NCBI GenBank assembly: GCA_027625915.1
Contig: JANTQA010000057.1
Coordinates: 3,162,001-3,226,000 of the forward strand
From: Anaeramoeba flamelloides
Taxonomy: Eukaryota > Metamonada > Anaeramoebidae
Reading direction: 5' to 3'
Length of the DNA stretch: 64,000 nucleotides
Part shown: positions 37,408 to 50,452 of the stretch, piece after piece
Numbering within the stretch: position 1 is the first letter of the stretch
Layout of the letters: every line of letters starts with the position of its first letter
Program-made: the position numbers and the translations under genes
The notes under the pieces: generated by a model
The model's input: only the letters and a program-made list of their open reading frames with translations
Told to the model about the DNA's origin: nothing
Databases searched by the model: none

Positions 37408-37610
37408 TACAGTCAGTTTCACTTTTAAGGCACAAACTTTCAACGAAATTTAAGGTACAAAAAAAATCTCAAATTAAGGCACAAAATTCAAATTCTAGTA
37501 AAATAATTTGTGAAAATTAAAATTCCCAAAAAAATTGTGCTTTAATTTGAGATTTTTTTGTGCCTTAAATTTCGTTGAAAGTTTGTGCCTTAAATGTGAA
37601 ACTGACTGTA
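37408..37610. mobile_element. Palindromic TA MITE, family 1 (inside LINE)
   Basis: Full-length copy with TACAGTCAG and CTGACTGTA ends, inserted into the coding region of the LINE, so it is younger than the LINE insertion. Confidence 0.9.
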
Positions 37611-37924
37611 ATATCCAATTGGTCTTTATGGTGTTCATCTTGTAATTCAATAATTGATTTTTTTTGATTAAAATAAAAATCAAGATTTTTTTGGATATCA
37701 TTTTTATAATTACATTCAGTATAAACAATAAGTTCTTTACTTGAACTGATATCTTTTTGTTTTTGAATTAAAATATTTCCATGATTTAAAATTTTATTTT
37801 TGTTTTCAATTAATTTATTTAGTAATAAATTATTATCATTCCAATCATTTGGTTTATTATTATTTTTTTCTTTTAAAATTTTTCAAAAAAATTAAATGTC
37901 TCTTTATCATTTTCTATAGTGACT

Positions 37925-38260
37925 TTAAAAAACATTATTTAATTGGTTTTCCAAAAATGTTATATTGGGTAAATGAAAATTATTATTTTTTTTGAAATTA
38001 TTAGTAAATGAAAAAGGTTTAAAATTGGGTTTTTGTTTAGTGATAGTTTGACCAATAGATAAAAAAAAATCAGCTAAAGAAGGTTTATTATTTTTTTGTT
38101 TGTTAATAATTTTATTTTTTGATTTATTAACATCATCTTCTTTCTCAATATCTATTTCAATTGATTTTTCCTCATAATGATAATTTTCATTTTTATTTTT
38201 ATTTTTTTTCTTTATAGTTTGTTTTGGGATTCCTTTTTTGAGTTTGGGCCCCTTTCTCAA
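37925..38260 (-). CDS. LINE-internal basic ORF, unknown
   Basis: A 111-residue frame, Lys/Asn-rich with a short non-repetitive stretch PSLADFFLSIGQ. It lies directly downstream of the RRM frame on the same strand and is probably a continuation of ORF1. The function is not recognisable. Confidence 0.35.
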   Translation of the reverse strand: MRKGPKLKKGIPKQTIKKKNKNKNENYHYEEKSIEIDIEKEDDVNKSKNKIINKQKNNKPSLADFFLSIGQTITKQKPNFKPFSFTNNFKKNNNFHLPNITFLENQLNNVF

Positions 38261-38274
38261 AATTTTTATTTATT

Positions 38275-39641
38275 TTATTTTCTGAATTTTTTATTTAGAT
38301 TAATTATTGAATTTGAATTATTATCAATAATTAATTTTAGTTTTTTAATTTCATTTTCTAAGTTAATTATTCTTTTTTCTAAAATTTCATTAAAATTGTT
38401 GTTTATATTATTAGTGGGTGTTATATTTTTCTTTTTAAAATTCTTCTTTTCAAAAGCTTTTTTAATAAATATTTTTTTCTTATATATAAAAATACCATTC
38501 AAACTCAAAGCTTTATCTCTTAAATCTTCATTTTGGAAAGTTACAAATGAAAATTTTTGATTATTATTCTTATTATTTAAAATTATAATTTCCAAGATTT
38601 TATATTCTTTAAATAATTTTTTTAAGAATTCTTGATTGATATTGTTAGGTAAATTAAAAATAACAATTTGATTTTTTGAAATTTTTCTGTTTTTATTTCT
38701 AATATTGTTTGTTAAATTTTTATTGATCTTATTAGTTTTTTCTTGATGAATAAAATTTGATTGAGTCTTATTGTTATTTTTATTGATTTTGTTGTTGTTT
38801 AAAAATTTTTTTTCGAACCATACATTATTTTTGTTTTTATTTTTATCTAGTATTTCAGAGGTTTTCTTTTCATTATTGGGTTGGGATATCTTATTCTTAT
38901 GAATAAATTTGTTAATAAATATGAATCTATTAAATAGCTTTAATTTACCTGAATAAGTTAATAATTTTTGAAAGTCTTCTTTTTTCTCTACTAATAACTT
39001 CGCGCAACCCTTGAATTGATTATTACTGTCGAGGAACAGTATTAGTTCTTTGATATGAATAAGTGGTTTGAGTACATACTCAATATCATAATAGTTTGCA
39101 TGATAAGGAATATTATGCAGAAATAACGCATTTAGTACTACTTCAGCATTATTTATCGTAGCATGGTTCACCTTCATATTTGATCTAATTAGATCAGTTT
39201 TTTTTTTTTTTTGTTTTTAGTACTATGTTGGCAATTGGGTTTTTGGTACTTTTTGGGTTCCGATTCCGCATTGTCTGGTGAGTTTTTTTGAGGTTTTGTT
39301 TGGATTTTTGCTTTTTTAGTACTTTTTTTGTTTTTTTCTTGTAAATATTTTTCTTTTGTTTCTTTTTTTTTTTTTTTTTTCATTTTGAATTTCTTGTTCG
39401 AGTAGTCCGCAACTATTATTTTTCTTTTCTCAAAATAGAAATTATCACCAAGTGCTTGTTTAATTAGTTCTTCATTTTTTTTCGAACTTGGTGTGATTTT
39501 AGCTAATCCATTGTTTGGATTTTTTTTGTTTTTGATAATTTCTATATTTGGTGAACATTGTGACTTTTCTTCAATAAATTGAACTAGCTTGTCGATAGAA
39601 TACTTACTTGGTAAGTTTTTAAAAAAAAGTTTTCTTATCAT
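38275..39641 (-). CDS. LINE ORF1 region with RRM domains
   Basis: There are two adjoining reading frames. 39641-39189 (150 residues) starts with an RRM (RNP2-like KLFFKNLP), then a Lys-rich tail. 39177-38275 (300 residues) has one RRM near residues 15-80 (LFLHNIP ... KGCAKLLV) and a second near residues 165-245 (IVIFNLP ... KFSFVTF), then a short predicted coiled coil. LINE ORF1 proteins of several clades carry RRMs and bind the element's own RNA. The two frames are only 12 bp apart. They could be one ORF1 broken by mutation or two separate small ORFs. Confidence 0.6.
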
Positions 39642-40170
39642 TGACTTGTTTTAAATTTTCTGAGCTGAAAAAAAAAAAAAAAAATAAAATAAAACTCTTA
39701 TTATTTAAATGAGAAGAAAATTTAAAAAATTGGTTGTTCTTCCAAAAGATTTGTTTACTTGAGTTGTTTTATTAGTTGAGATAATTGGAAATTGAACTAA
39801 AAAATTTATTCATTTTTTTAGAATTTATCAGAAAATAAATCAATGAATGATTATTTCAACAAAAACTTTCCCACTATACTCCAATCCAATATGTATTGAA
39901 ACGAACAATTCAGTTTTTCGAGAGAAACAAAACAAACGAAACAAAAATGTTATCAAAAAAAAACACAAAAAAATCCAAAGTGTGTTTAAAGTATGTTAGG
40001 CCTGAGAACTTCACTTCAAGAAATAAAAAAAAATAATCATTAACCAAAGGAACCAAAGGAACCAAAGGAACCAAAAAATCAAAAGAAAAATTCAGAATTA
40101 GTTTGTAGGAATTGTTCTGATTTTGGATTAAAAATTGAAAATTCAAGCAACTTGATGATCAAAACTCATA

Positions 40171-40400
40171 TACTATTTATTACAAAATAAATTGAACAAA
40201 ATTTATATTCAGCTTTCCAAAATTGTAGTTTGTCAAAAAATCATGAAAAATTTCAAATTTTTAATTCTTAAAACCAGTTTTAATTGAAAATTTCCCTTTC
40301 TAGTATTGGTAACCTTGCAGTATTTAGAATAATTCTTGAAATGGGATAATATGGAGAGCTGTTTGAAAATTATGATCTTTTTGTTTTATAATTAACAGTA
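40171..40400. mobile_element. TA MITE, family 2
   Basis: A 230-bp element with degenerate inverted ends (TACTATTTATTACAAAATAA left, TAATTAACAGTA right). The related duplication near 48110 lacks it, reading straight through CTCATATTTAAACGATCTTC, so this is an insertion. A relative lies at 46861-47089. Confidence 0.65.
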
Positions 40401-40617
40401 AACAAGATCTTCAAAAGTTAGAGTTGTTTATCAAGTATGTTTGAAATGATCTTCATTTTTCAAGCATCAAAAATCGTGATTATTTTTCTTTTTCATTTTT
40501 TAAGTACCTTTAGAAGGATGTTCGATGTTTAAATATCTCAGTTTTGTTTTGATCATTTTCCAGATATAAATAAATTAAGAACTAATATTGTAATTTTCAT
40601 CCAAATTGTTAGGAAAA

Positions 40618-40770
40618 CAAAAAAAAATCTCAAATTAAGGCACAATATTCAGATTCGAGTAAAAATAAATTGTAAAAAATAAAATTCCAAATTTTGAGCC
40701 TGAATTTGAGGTTTTTATTGTGCCTTAAATTTCGTTGAAAGTTTGTGCCTTAAAAGTAAAACTGACTGTA
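40618..40770. mobile_element. Palindromic TA MITE, family 1, left end missing
   Basis: Begins within the left arm (AAAAAATCTCAAATTAAGGC) and has an intact right end, ACTGACTGTA. About 50 bp of the left end are missing. Confidence 0.8.
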
Positions 40771-40865
40771 AATAAATGTCCAGTAGATGAAATTTTGATC
40801 CAAATTAGAGAATATCGAAATCAATGTTGACTTACAGACTTTTAATGGTGACTGAGATCAAAATC

Positions 40866-41065
40866 TACAGTCAGTTTCACTTTTAAGGCACAAACTATCA
40901 ACGAAATTTAAGGCACAAAAAAAATCTCAAATTAAGGCACAAAATCCAAATTCTAGTAAAAATAAATTGTAAAAAAAAAAATTCCAATTTTGTGCCTTAA
41001 TTTGAGATTTTTTTGTGCCTTAAATTTCGTTGATAGTTTGTGCCTTAAAAGTGAAACTGACTGTA
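40866..41065. mobile_element. Palindromic TA MITE, family 1
   Basis: Full length with both TA-flanked ends. The arms match each other nearly perfectly, including a shared CTATCAACG/CGTTGATAG variant, so any changes have been kept symmetrical. Confidence 0.9.
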
Positions 41066-41531
41066 TTATTTCAATTTTGTGAATTGTCTTTATTGACTGT
41101 GTTAAAATTTTCATTTAAATTGTGGATTTTTGGTGTTTATTGAAATTAGTGTGTATTTATTTTGTTAAATATTATGTTGAGAGTGAAGTTTTGAATTAGT
41201 GAATTTATTACATTGTTTATTGTTGTTTTGAGATATATTATATTGTTTGTATTTTGTTGAAATGGTTGTAGATTTTGAGTTAGATGGATTGATTTGTGAG
41301 ATTTTTGGGTTTTTGATGAACTATATGAAAATTTTATTTAATGAGATTGTTTTGAATTGAGTGTGTATTTGTGTTAGTTGTGTATGTGTATTGATAATTG
41401 TTGATTATTAGTTTGTTTGTTATATTTAATGTGTAAAATTTTTGGTAATATGTTTTAAAATAGATTTTTTGTGGATTATTTTTTATTGAGAATTGTATTT
41501 TGGTTTCTTGTTTTTTCTTTGGTGTTTTGAA

Positions 41532-41574
41532 GGCCATCTAAAGATGACCTTTCATTCCTACTAAAGTAGAAATG
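41532..41574. other. Twin hairpin, copy A
   Basis: GGCCATCTAAAGATGACC followed after TTT by CATTCCTACTAAAGTAGAAA. These are two adjacent stems, each with an AA loop; one mismatch in each compared with copy B at 48867-48909. Confidence 0.6.
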
Positions 41575-41860
41575 AGATTATTATATATGTCTACATTTAA
41601 AATCAAAGAATAAAAATTTATATTTTCTCTCAAATGTTAAAAGAAGACCCCTAAAAATAAAAATGAATTTTGTTTTTTTGTAGATTAATGAACTGACCCA
41701 AAATAATTTAGAAATGATCTCAAAAAATAAACTTTAGGATTAGAGTGGATAATCCAGAAAAAGGAAATTTTTGAAAAAACTATAAATTTTCAAAAAATTA
41801 AAAATTGGAGTGTTCAAAATGATGAAATCAACAAGAAACAGGGAATAGAAAATAAAATTA

Positions 41861-42062
41861 TACAGTCAGTTTCACTATTAAGGCACAAACTTTCTACGAA
41901 ATTTAAGGCACAAAAAAATCTCAAATTAAGGCACAAAATTTGTAATTTTTTTTTTTTACAATTTATTTTACTAGAATCTGAATTTTGTGCCTTAATTTGA
42001 GATTTTTTATTGTGCCTTAAATTTCGTTGAAAGTTTGTGCCTTAAAAGTGAAACTGACTGTA
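41861..42062. mobile_element. Palindromic TA MITE, family 1
   Basis: Full length. The paralogous segment near 49190 lacks it and reads AATTGTATTTGTAAATTTG. This gives an empty site and supports a TA target duplication. Confidence 0.9.
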
Positions 42063-42389
42063 TTTGTAAATTTGTTCAAATTCCTCCAACAATAATTGTT
42101 GATCGAGTAAATGTAAAGATAACATCAAATCCATAATCTGTGAATTTTTCTATTCAACAAACTCAACAGAAATATACTATCATTAAATCAAAAAAAAAAA
42201 ATTTCCTGATCTAAATTAAAAAGATTACTTAAATAGAAAATTAGAAAATGAAAACAAAAAAAAACAAAATATATACAAAATGTATTTCATATTTTTGAAA
42301 AATAGAAATTATTTCCAAATTGAATTTAAAATCTAGTATTGTTATTCTTTCAATTGTTTTAAATTGTATCCAAATTGTTTCTATTTTGT

Positions 42390-42391
<2 letters not shown>

Positions 42392-42432
<41 letters not shown>
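42392..42432. repeat. (CA)n microsatellite
   Basis: About 20 uninterrupted CA units. Confidence 0.95.
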
Positions 42433-42434
<2 letters not shown>

Positions 42435-42523
42435 CATATATAAATATATATTAATCTTATTAAGGAATGATGTCGGAATTCTCCTATGCACCTAACTCAA
42501 AATTTTCTTTTCTTTTCTATATA

Positions 42524-42726
42524 TACAGTCAGTTCCACTTTTAAGGAACAAACTTTCAACGAAATTTAAAGCACAATAAAAATCTCAAATTAAGGCACAA
42601 AATTCAGATTCTAGTAAAATAAATTGTAAAAAACAAAAATATTTCAAATTTTGTGCCTTAATTTGAGATTTTCTTGTGCCTTAAATTCCGTTGCTAGTTT
42701 GTGCCTTAAAAGTGAAACTGACTGTA
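42524..42726. mobile_element. Palindromic TA MITE, family 1
   Basis: Full length with a GTTCCAC variant at the left end. A poly(A) run follows directly at the right flank. Confidence 0.85.
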
Positions 42727-42934
42727 TAAAAAAAAAAAAAAAAAAAAGCAGAATATATATTTACGCAACTAACCATATTAGGTGCTATATTACCTACACC
42801 CCCAAACCCCCTGAAGGGGGCTTTCTTTCTCCGAACCTTTATGTAATCATTGGTTGAATAAATTAGTTAAAAATCCTATATTTGATGAATTTGATTATTA
42901 TACTACTACCAGTTCAATTTTTAATTTAAATATA

Positions 42935-43137
42935 TACAGTTAGTTCCACTTTTAAGGCACAAACTATCAACGAAAATATAAAGTACAACAAAAATCTCAA
43001 ATTTAAGCACAAAATTTGTAATTTTATTTTTTATAATTTATTTTTACTCGAATCTGAATATTGTGCCTTAATTTGAGATTTTTGTTGTACTTTATATTTT
43101 CGTTGAAGTTTATCCCTTAAAACTGGAACTGACTGTA
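42935..43137. mobile_element. Palindromic TA MITE, family 1, diverged
   Basis: TACAGTTAGTTCCAC left and GGAACTGACTGTA right. The internal arms carry matched changes (AAAATATAAAGTACAACA), so this is a separate subfamily. Confidence 0.8.
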
Positions 43138-43149
43138 TTTATTTATATA

Positions 43150-43328
43150 AATACTTTGAAAGGAATTTAAATTACAATAAAATCATCAAATTTTTAACAT
43201 TTTACTGGAAATTTTTTAAACCCAAATTATTTTATTAGTTTTTGAATTTAGTGTATTTAAAATTTAGATTTTTATTTTACCTTAAAAATATGTTAAAAGT
43301 TTGTGTATTAAAAGTGGAACTGAATGTA
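43150..43328. mobile_element. Very old palindromic TA MITE relic
   Basis: Only the right end (GTTTGTGTATTAAAAGTGGA then ACTGAATGTA) and parts of the internal arm remain recognisable. Confidence 0.5.
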
Positions 43329-43806
43329 ACATAGAAATTTAATTAAATTATTTTAAATATTTAAAAGAAGAATAATGATATTTATCTGAAAAAATTATTG
43401 TAAGGTAAATTTTTCAAATTTTTTATTCAAAAAAAAAAATATTAAAATAATACCTATTCAAATACTATACAATAAAACATTGTTTATTTCAAATACTCAA
43501 TACATTAATATTATATTTTTCTTTCAAATCACAAATCATGAAATTTCAAAATTTTCAAAATTTTCAAAATTTTCAATTATTCAAAAAGTGTTTTTATATA
43601 TATGGACAAAACATATTTTCAAATTTTTCAAAATTTTCAAAAATGTTAAAATAGAAATTCTTAACATACTAAACCTAGTCAAATACAATATTATAAAACA
43701 CTGTTTATTTTAAAGATATAATACATTAATATTATATTTTTCTTCCTAGTCTCAAATAATGAATTTTCAAAAATTTCAAAAATTCCAAAAGTGTTTTTAT
43801 ATATAG

Positions 43807-44984
<1,178 letters not shown>

Positions 44985-45960
44985 TTTTTTGTTTTTATAT
45001 ATATGGTCAAAACATGTTTTCAAATTTTTTAAAATTTTCAAAAATGTTAAAATAAAAATTCTTAAGATACTGTACCTACTCAAATACAATATTACAAAAC
45101 ATTGTTTATTTCAAAGACTCAACATATTATTATTATTATTTTCTTCCTAGTCTTAAAAAGATGAAATTTCAAAAATTTCACAAATTCCAAAAGTGTTTAT
45201 ATATATATATGGTCAAAACATGTTTTCAAATTTTTCAAAAAATTTTCAAATTTTTTAAAATGAAATTTCCAAAGATGGGCACTCTACTCAAATACAAGAT
45301 TATAAAACATTGTTTATTTCAAAGACTCAATACACTAACATTATTATTTTTCTCCCTAGTCTCAAATAATGAAAATTTCAAAAATCAAAAATTTCAAAAA
45401 ATCCAAAAGTGTTTTTATATATATTGGACAAAACATGTTTTCAAAATTTTCAAAAATGTAAAGATAAAAATTCTTAACATACTGAACTTAGTTGAATACT
45501 ATATTATAAAACATTGTTTATTTCAAAGATACAATACACTGATATCATAATTTTCTTACTAGTCTCAAATAATGAAATTATAAAAATTTCAAAATTAAAA
45601 AAGTGTTTATATATATATGGTCAAAACATGTTTTCAAAATTTTCAAAAATGTTAAAATGAAAATTCTTAACATACTGAACCTAGTCAAATACAAGATTAT
45701 AAAACACTGTTTATTTTAAAGATACAATACATTGATATCATATTTTTCTTCCTAATCTCAAATCATGAATTTTCAAACCATTTCCAAAAGTTTCTTTATA
45801 TATATATGGTCAAAACATGTTTTCAAATTTTTCAAAAATTCAAAAATTTATAAATAATACTATTAAAAAACTCAAATGATAGATTTTATAAAATATTGTT
45901 TTTGTTTTACATAGTCTCAATTTGTCATTATCATAATGACTTTCAAAAAGTACAAAATAT

Positions 45961-46465
45961 TCTTATAAAAATAATAATTCAAAAAATTATTTATATAAAG
46001 TCAAATATAGTGTATCAAAGAATGTCAATTCATTTGGATATAAAGAAAAAAAAATTAAAAAAAAAAAATGATTTTATGTAAAAATTCAGATTTAGAAGAG
46101 TTCTAATCGGAACGAACTTCACATACCTACTCGACAAGTCATTATATCTAATAAGGGAATACCTTTTGATTGAAAGAGTTTTTTTTCTTCTTTATAAAAT
46201 TAAATTAAAAATAACCTTAATCAAATCTAAGGATTGGAATTATTTAATATGAAATAAATCATAATAATAATAAAAATATTCATATAAAAAACAGAGAAAT
46301 TCAATCCAGAATTACTTAATCACTAACCTAAACTTCAAGATCTATCATTAATAATAACAGTAACAATTAACATTAACATTAACATTAACATTAACCATTA
46401 ACAATTAACAATTAACAATTAACCATTAATCATTGATCCTTCAAGATCTATATAATTTCATTATT

Positions 46466-46512
<47 letters not shown>

Positions 46513-46676
46513 GCATATGGCCCACTTGAATAATCCATAAATTTACCTGCTCACTTCTAACCTAACCAGTTGTCACTTCTGTGCCACCATGGTGGTTTCT
46601 TGCACAGCAATGAAATGAAGGGAATTATATCAACAGTGAAATTTAGCAAAATTAGCAAGCAAAGGAACAATCAACC

Positions 46677-46710
<34 letters not shown>

Positions 46711-46860
46711 AAACAACTTATCCTAATCTAATCTAATCTATCCAGAAAAAACACAAAAACAATTCATCATAAATTAGATCAAATAGATCAATTACCAATA
46801 ATTTAGACAATTTGATGTTTAACTATAATTATTAAATTTTCACAAAAAATGTAATACTAA
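45961..46860. repeat. Spacer with simple repeats
   Basis: ATTAAC-type repeats at about 46365-46425, (AT)n at about 46472-46508, (CAA)n at about 46677-46710, and CTAAT repeats near 46720-46740. A patch at 46515-46620 is less AT-rich (contains GTGCCACCATGGTGG) but has no long frame. Confidence 0.7.
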
Positions 46861-47089
46861 TACTAATAATAACAAAAATAAATCGGACAAAATTTTCATT
46901 TATCTTTCCAAAATTAAATTATGATTTCAAAAATCCTTTGAATACAGAATTTTGATAGTCCCGATCCTCTAACCACGTTAAACACGTTATATGGTTGAAA
47001 AATAATTCGATTTTCAAAGATTATTTCAAAGATTTTTTTTAGGAACGATGAATGAAAATTTTGTCCGATTTATTTTACAATTAACAGTA
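46861..47089. mobile_element. TA MITE, family 2
   Basis: 229 bp with inverted ends containing AATAAATCGGACAAAATTTT and its complement. It is related to 40171-40400 in size and terminal sequence (TTAACAGTA right end). Confidence 0.7.
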
Positions 47090-47739
47090 ACACTCATATG
47101 CTATAAAAAGATGATTTTAAATGAATTATTTAATTCTAATTTTTGATAATTTCTTAAAATGTGTCTTTATCTGATCATATAATAATGGTTAAGAAATTAA
47201 TTAATTATCAACAATTAACTGTTGAGAGGAAAATGTTGGACACAGAGAAAAATAGTTTTCAAAATAATTTTGAATTGAGGACATATTAGTAAAATTGAAA
47301 ATCCAAATTGCTATTGTTAAATAAGGTGACTTTTATAATAAATCCAGCTTTAAATGTGTTAAAAGTTCATTAATAGATGATTTGTGTAGAATACTCATTT
47401 ATGGTATTGATAACATAAAGTAGATCATGCTATTTTAACAAAAAATCCAAGTTTTTGTAAAGTTTACTATTAATTCTTGAAAATTGTAATTTTTAAACTT
47501 ACTTTTGATTATAAGAGATCAGGTTTTGAAAAAAAGTAGAATTACATTAAACGTTATTCTAATAAGTAGACTATTGTTAATTTCTTTAGTTATTCCACAA
47601 TCGATTGAAATTAAAAATCATTTTCAGTAATACTAATGTTCCCAAATTAAAAATTACTTTCCAACTATTTTTTACTCTCCAACTATTTTTCTCTCAACAG
47701 TAATTTAATTTTATTAATCAAAGACCACCAAATGCAAAA
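47090..47739. other. AT-rich spacer, no gene seen
   Basis: No coding frame and no recognisable repeats. Confidence 0.5.
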
Positions 47740-49310
47740 TTCCAGAAAACCTTTCTTACTAGACTGCAACCCATTTTGTCTCTGAACACAACAAATTGGG
47801 TTTTAAGAGAAATAAAATAATCCAAAGTGAAAAAATATTATCAAAATGTCAAAAATGGAAAGAAAAAATCTAGTGTGTGTTTGTCATTGAAGATTCTTTC
47901 AAAATATATAAAACAGAGAAAATTATATGCACCAGAGATCTGAATATGAACTTCACTTCAATAAATAAAAAAAAGAACCAAAGGAACCAAAGGAACTAAA
48001 AAAACCAAAGGAACCAAAAGTAACCAAAAGAGAAAGTCACAATTTCTTTAAAGGGATTGTTCTGATTTGTTGTTATAAATTGAAAATTCAAGCAACCCGA
48101 TGATCAAAACCTCATATTTAAACGATCTTCAAAAGTTAGAGTCGTTTTTCAAGTATGGTTTGAAATGATCTTCATTTTTCAAGCTGAAAAAATGAGAGTA
48201 TTGTTCTTTTTCATTTTTACATCTATTAATGAGTGTTTTCGAGTTTACCGATATCAATTTTTTTTTTGTTTATTGTCCATAAAAAAAATGATATTTTGAT
48301 TCAAATTTTGTAATGATCTTTCGTAAGACTTCCATTCATAATTTTTATCACGATAATTTCAAAATTTTTGAATTAAGAATTTTGTAAATTTCGAATTAAT
48401 TTGGTGAGATTTCTACTTTGAATTTGTTATTTTGATTTTCATTTATGAGTGTGTTGTATAATTGTTTGGAGTGTTTTGTGATGAATTTAATCTTTTGTTG
48501 ATTGTTGTTTTGGTATTGTTATAGGGAATGATTTTGTAGTTGTTTGTTTGTTGTTTTGATGTATGGTTATTATTTTTTCAGTTATGAATTGAGTAATGTG
48601 TTTTTTATTATTGTTAATTAGTTAGTTTGTTTGTTGTTGTTGTTTGTTTAAAAGTTTGTTGATAGGTTTAGTATTTGGAATTGAGTATGTATTTGTATTC
48701 ATTTATGTGTGTATTGGTAATTTGTTATTATATTAGATGATGGGGTTAATTTATTTTATTTTGTTATTATTGTGGAAGAGAATTATGTTTGAGAATTGTT
48801 TAGATTTAATATTTTTTGTGTTTTATTATGTTTAGTTGTTTTTAATTATTGAAATGTTGTTTTGAAGGCCATCTAAAGATGGCCTTTCATTTCTACTAAA
48901 GTAGAAATGAGATTATTATATATGCTTACAATATTAATCAAAGAATAAAAATTTGCATTCTCTCTCTCAAATGTAAACAGATCCTAAAGATGAAAATTTT
49001 TATTTGAATTATTCCACTGACCTATAATTATTTAGAAATGGACACAAAAAATAAAGTTCCAGATTAGAGTTGATAATTCAGAAAAAAGAAATAAACCTGA
49101 AAAAAACTATAAATTTTCTAAAAAATTAAAAATTGGAGTGAGGATAAAGATGAAATGAAGAAAATGAAGGAGAAAAGAAAATTAAATTGTATTTGTAAAT
49201 TTGTTGAAATTCCTCCATCAATTGTTGATAGATTAAATGTAAAGAAACAATCAACTGATTGTATGTGATTTTTCTATTCAATAAATTCAACAATTCATCT
49301 TCTATCGTTA
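47740..49310. repeat. Diverged long duplication, copy B (pairs with 39910-42170)
   Basis: Same order of landmarks as copy A: GGAACCAAA repeats near 47975, the TTCAAGCAAC phrase near 48087, the T/G-rich strand at 48400-48860, the twin hairpin and the 3' TTGTAAATTTGTTGAAATTC. It lacks the MITEs present in copy A and so gives their empty sites. Confidence 0.75.
48867..48909. other. Twin perfect hairpin, copy B
   Basis: GGCCATCT-AA-AGATGGCC (8-bp stem), then TTT, then CATTTCTACT-AA-AGTAGAAATG (10-bp stem). Both are perfect with two-base loops. Confidence 0.7.
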
Positions 49311-49756
49311 ACAAACAAAAAAAAAAAATTTCAGATCTAATGAAACAGATTACTTAAATGGTAAAAAGGGATTTGAAAACAAAACAACATAGATAAATAA
49401 TGTATTTTCATATTTGGTAAAATCGAAAATTATTTTCAAATTGAATGTAAAATATAAAATTTTGTTTCTTTCAACTGTTTAAAATTGTGTCTAAAATTGT
49501 TGATATTTTATTCATAGATATATATCCTTCTTAAAATTAAGCACTGTTTTTTTCTGAGTAATATTTTTCGAAATTAAGTTCATAACTTAATTCCATTAAC
49601 CACTTTGGTAATTTTTTTTAGAATAAAAACACTCTCAACTTTTGAATATCGAAAATATTTTTGGAAATTATTATTCACTTTTTTGATTTTTTTTTTTGAA
49701 AAATTGGGGTTGAGAAAAGCTTGAAATCAAAGAGTAAGTTAATATATAAAATTAGA

Positions 49757-50068
49757 ATGGTTTTTAAAGAAAGTTTTTCAATTTAGTTTAACTTTTTTTT
49801 AATTTTACCAGTTAAAACTAAAAAAAAAACATTTGAAGACCAAATTAGTGCCTTTTATGAAAAGAAAATTCCCCATAATTTAGAATTTGTTTTAGTAAAT
49901 GATTTAAAACAAGATAGTGTATCTAAAAATATACATAATTTCAAGGGTGAATTCAATGATTTTGGTAAAAAATGTTTTCAAGAAAAAGTTAAATTGACAC
50001 TTTATTTCTTTTTATTTTATCATTTAGTTTTTTTAATTGTATTAATTTTATTAATCGATGGTATTTGA
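49757..50068 (+). CDS. Possible two-exon small gene, unknown
   Basis: A short exon ATG GTT TTT AAA GAA A (49757-49772), a 39-nt GT...CCAG intron, then an open frame from 49812 to the TGA at 50066-50068, about 86 residues. The exon 2 translation (FEDQISAFYEKKIPHNLEF...) has a protein-like mix of residues for its first 60 codons, unlike the flanks, then turns hydrophobic (LYFFLFYHLVFLIVLILLI), which could be a membrane helix or intron read-through. No family is recognised. The splice sites fit by phase but are weak evidence. Confidence 0.3.
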
Positions 50069-50118
50069 TCAGTTTTTCATTTTTAGTGTTTTTTGGGTCG
50101 TAGGGACATATTTATATA

Positions 50119-50319
50119 TACAGTCAGTTTCACTTTTAAGGCACAAACTTTCAACGAAATTTAAGGCACAAAAAATCCCAAATTAAGGCACAAAATTTGT
50201 AATATTTTTTTTTTACAATTTATTTTTACTAGAATTTGAATTTTGTGCTTTAATTTGAGATTTTTATTGTGCATTAAATTTCTTTGATAGTTTGTGCCTT
50301 AAAAGTGAAACTGACTGTA
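50119..50319. mobile_element. Palindromic TA MITE, family 1
   Basis: Full length, inserted in a TATATA stretch, which is retained on both sides. Confidence 0.9.
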
Positions 50320-50452
50320 TATATATATATAAATAAACTTGTTAAAGCACTGGTTTGAGTATAAAAGGATTTTTGTATAAAAAAATCATTTTTTTAACTT
50401 TTCAAAATGTTTTTTTAAAAACAATAATATTCAAAAATCAAAAATTAAAGTA

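Larger units (their letters stand above)
33385..39641 (-). mobile_element. Non-LTR retrotransposon (LINE), decayed, with APE and reverse transcriptase
   Basis: On the minus strand, the order from 39641 down is RRM-bearing ORF1 pieces, a Cys/His knuckle, an APE endonuclease (about 36300-35735), a reverse transcriptase (about 35000-34110) and a C-terminal Cys/His knuckle (about 33720-33600). The element ends at 33414 followed by a T run (poly(A) on the minus strand). Total length of about 6.2 kb suits a two-ORF LINE. Several frameshifts and stops interrupt ORF2, and a MITE has inserted at 37408-37610. It is inactive but much better kept than the relic at 5.2-7.25 kb. Confidence 0.8.
39910..42170. 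repeat. Diverged long duplication, copy A (pairs with 47740-49310)
   Basis: It shares with 47740-49310, in the same order, a GGAACCAAA minisatellite, TGAAAATTCAAGCAAC, TCTTCAAAAGTTAGAG, a long T/G-rich strand, a twin hairpin and TTGTAAATTTGTT. Insertions of four small elements account for most of the length difference. No protein is recognisable in either copy. Confidence 0.75.

Noticed and set aside
42651-42857. Short Cys-containing frames (CLKSETDC-type) at several MITEs
   Set aside because: They are translations of the palindromic MITE arms and recur wherever a copy lies.
46365-46440. ATTAAC-type repeats as a telomere
   Set aside because: Irregular units (CATTAA, CAATTAA, CCATTAA) in the middle of the contig with no G-rich strand; simple-sequence expansion is more likely.
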